The notes under the pieces are model-generated. The model was not told where the DNA came from, did no database searches, and worked only from the letters and a program-made list of their open reading frames with translations. Below, piece after piece: positions 5,519-6,054 of a stretch of 6,054 bases of DNA. Origin of the DNA: a bacterium UBP1_UBA4771 (GTDB taxonomy: Bacteria; Krumholzibacteriota; Krumholzibacteriia; Krumholzibacteriales; Krumholzibacteriaceae); assembly GCA_002403295.1 (NCBI GenBank), contig DHHN01000072.1:5098-11151 (forward strand), written 5' to 3'. Numbering within the stretch: position 1 is the first letter of the stretch; each line of letters begins with the position of its first letter. The translations under genes and the position numbers were made by a program.

Positions 5519-6054
5519 CGGTCGGGTGCGCGGTCCTTCCCGTCCCCGTTCGTGTCGTAGCTGTGCTCCATGCCCGGAAACGCGCCCTCCCTCACGTCGC
5601 GCGCGTACGCCTCGATCGCCTTCCGCATCCGCGGCCCCATCTCGTCGTACGTCTTGACGAAACGCGGCAGCGGACCCTCGTGGATGCCGAGCAGATCGTG
5701 GATGACGAGTATCTGCCCCGAGCAATGAGGCCCCGCGCCGATCCCGATCGTCGGTATCTTCAACGCCTCCGTGACGCGTTTCGCGAGCCGCCAGGGAATG
5801 CCCTCGAGCACGATCGCGAAGCAGCCCGCCCGCTCGAGCGCGGCGGCGTCGGAGAGCAGCGTCTCCGCCGATTTCTCGTCCTTGCCCTGCACGCGATAGC
5901 CGCCGAACTGATGGAGCGATTGCGGCGTGAGGCCGAGGTGCCCGACGACGGGGATCGACGCCTGCACGATGGCCTCGATCACCGGCACGTAGCGCTCCCC
6001 CCCCTCGAGCTTCACGCTCTCGGCGCCGCCCTCCTTTACGAGACGGCCCGCGTT
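5515..6054 (-). CDS. panB: Ketopantoate hydroxymethyltransferase (5' end outside window)
   Basis: PanB transfers a hydroxymethyl group from 5,10-methylene-THF to alpha-ketoisovalerate to give ketopantoate, the first committed step to pantothenate. The frame is open from the window edge, so the visible 179 residues are the C-terminal two-thirds of a protein usually near 265-280 residues; the metal-binding Asp region and the true start are outside. Visible landmarks: NAGRLVKEGGAESVKLEGG, whose VKLEGG has the Lys and Glu matching E. coli K112/E114; GHLGLTPQS with the conserved His; VLEGIP with the Glu matching E181; IPTIGIGAG; and QILVIHDLLG. The usual Asp of the GAG...DGQ loop is Ser here (PHCSGQ), a small departure from the commonest form. 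A GTG at 6015 is internal, because conserved PanB sequence continues upstream of it. The stop overlaps the panC start by four bases. Confidence 0.96.
   Translation of the reverse strand, partial: NAGRLVKEGGAESVKLEGGERYVPVIEAIVQASIPVVGHLGLTPQSLHQFGGYRVQGKDEKSAETLLSDAAALERAGCFAIVLEGIPWRLAKRVTEALKIPTIGIGAGPHCSGQILVIHDLLGIHEGPLPRFVKTYDEMGPRMRKAIEAYARDVREGAFPGMEHSYDTNGDGKDRAPDR

Noticed and set aside
5519..5725. Possible N-terminal extension of PanC by 69 residues
   Set aside because: This stretch is the panB C-terminus read in another frame. PanC homology begins at the ATG at 5518, which overlaps the panB stop as ATGA.
6013..6015. GTG as the start of panB
   Set aside because: Conserved PanB sequence (NAGRLVKEGG) continues upstream of it to the window edge, so the true start lies outside.
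1..6054. A mobile element, defence system or biosynthetic cluster
   Set aside because: No transposase, integrase, nuclease, toxin, terminal inverted repeats or shift in composition is visible; all genes fit core metabolism or envelope functions.

Overview
The window is GC-rich (about two-thirds G+C by eye) and densely coded, with no gene-free stretch longer than about 190 bases. It holds eight protein genes, two of them cut by the window edges. I see no tRNA, rRNA, CRISPR array, insertion sequence or phage signature. A periplasmic folding factor of the PpiD/SurA type, a secreted M23 peptidase and a TatA protein suggest a diderm (Gram-negative-type) bacterium. The mix of a PpiD-like protein, a DUF4321 protein, a stand-alone LytR_C protein and an Ap4A-phosphorylase-like HIT protein would suit a deltaproteobacterial-type or FCB-type lineage. 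This is inference; the sequence alone does not fix the taxon.

Left part (1-3075): two envelope genes are transcribed divergently from a 190-base intergenic region (1086-1275). On the minus strand is a secreted M23-type zinc metallopeptidase whose 3' end lies outside the window. On the plus strand is a 599-residue membrane-anchored peptidyl-prolyl isomerase/chaperone of the PpiD/SurA class. The M23 gene has no visible ribosome binding site. It has a perfect TTGACA -35 box placed so that the transcript would begin only a few bases before the ATG.

Right part (3100-6054): six genes run head to tail on the minus strand. In transcription order they are panB (5' end outside the window), panC, a HIT-family nucleotide hydrolase/phosphorylase, a small membrane-anchored LytR_C protein, a DUF4321 membrane protein and tatA. 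panB and panC overlap by four bases (ATGA), and panC and the HIT gene overlap by eight, so these three are probably translationally coupled. A good sigma70-like promoter lies between the LytR_C gene and the DUF4321 gene, so DUF4321-tatA may also be transcribed separately. The tatA and ppiD genes converge on a 24-base gap that holds a GC-rich hairpin reaching into both stop codons.

Functionally, panB and panC make pantothenate for coenzyme A. PanC turns over ATP through a pantoyl-adenylate intermediate, and the HIT protein belongs to a family that cleaves adenylylated nucleotides. The remaining genes concern the cell envelope: peptidoglycan, protein export and periplasmic folding. I do not see a clearly new multi-gene system here. 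The points most worth checking are the near-leaderless M23 promoter, the split catalytic residues in the PpiD-like protein, the internal DUF4321-tatA promoter and the pan-HIT coupling.
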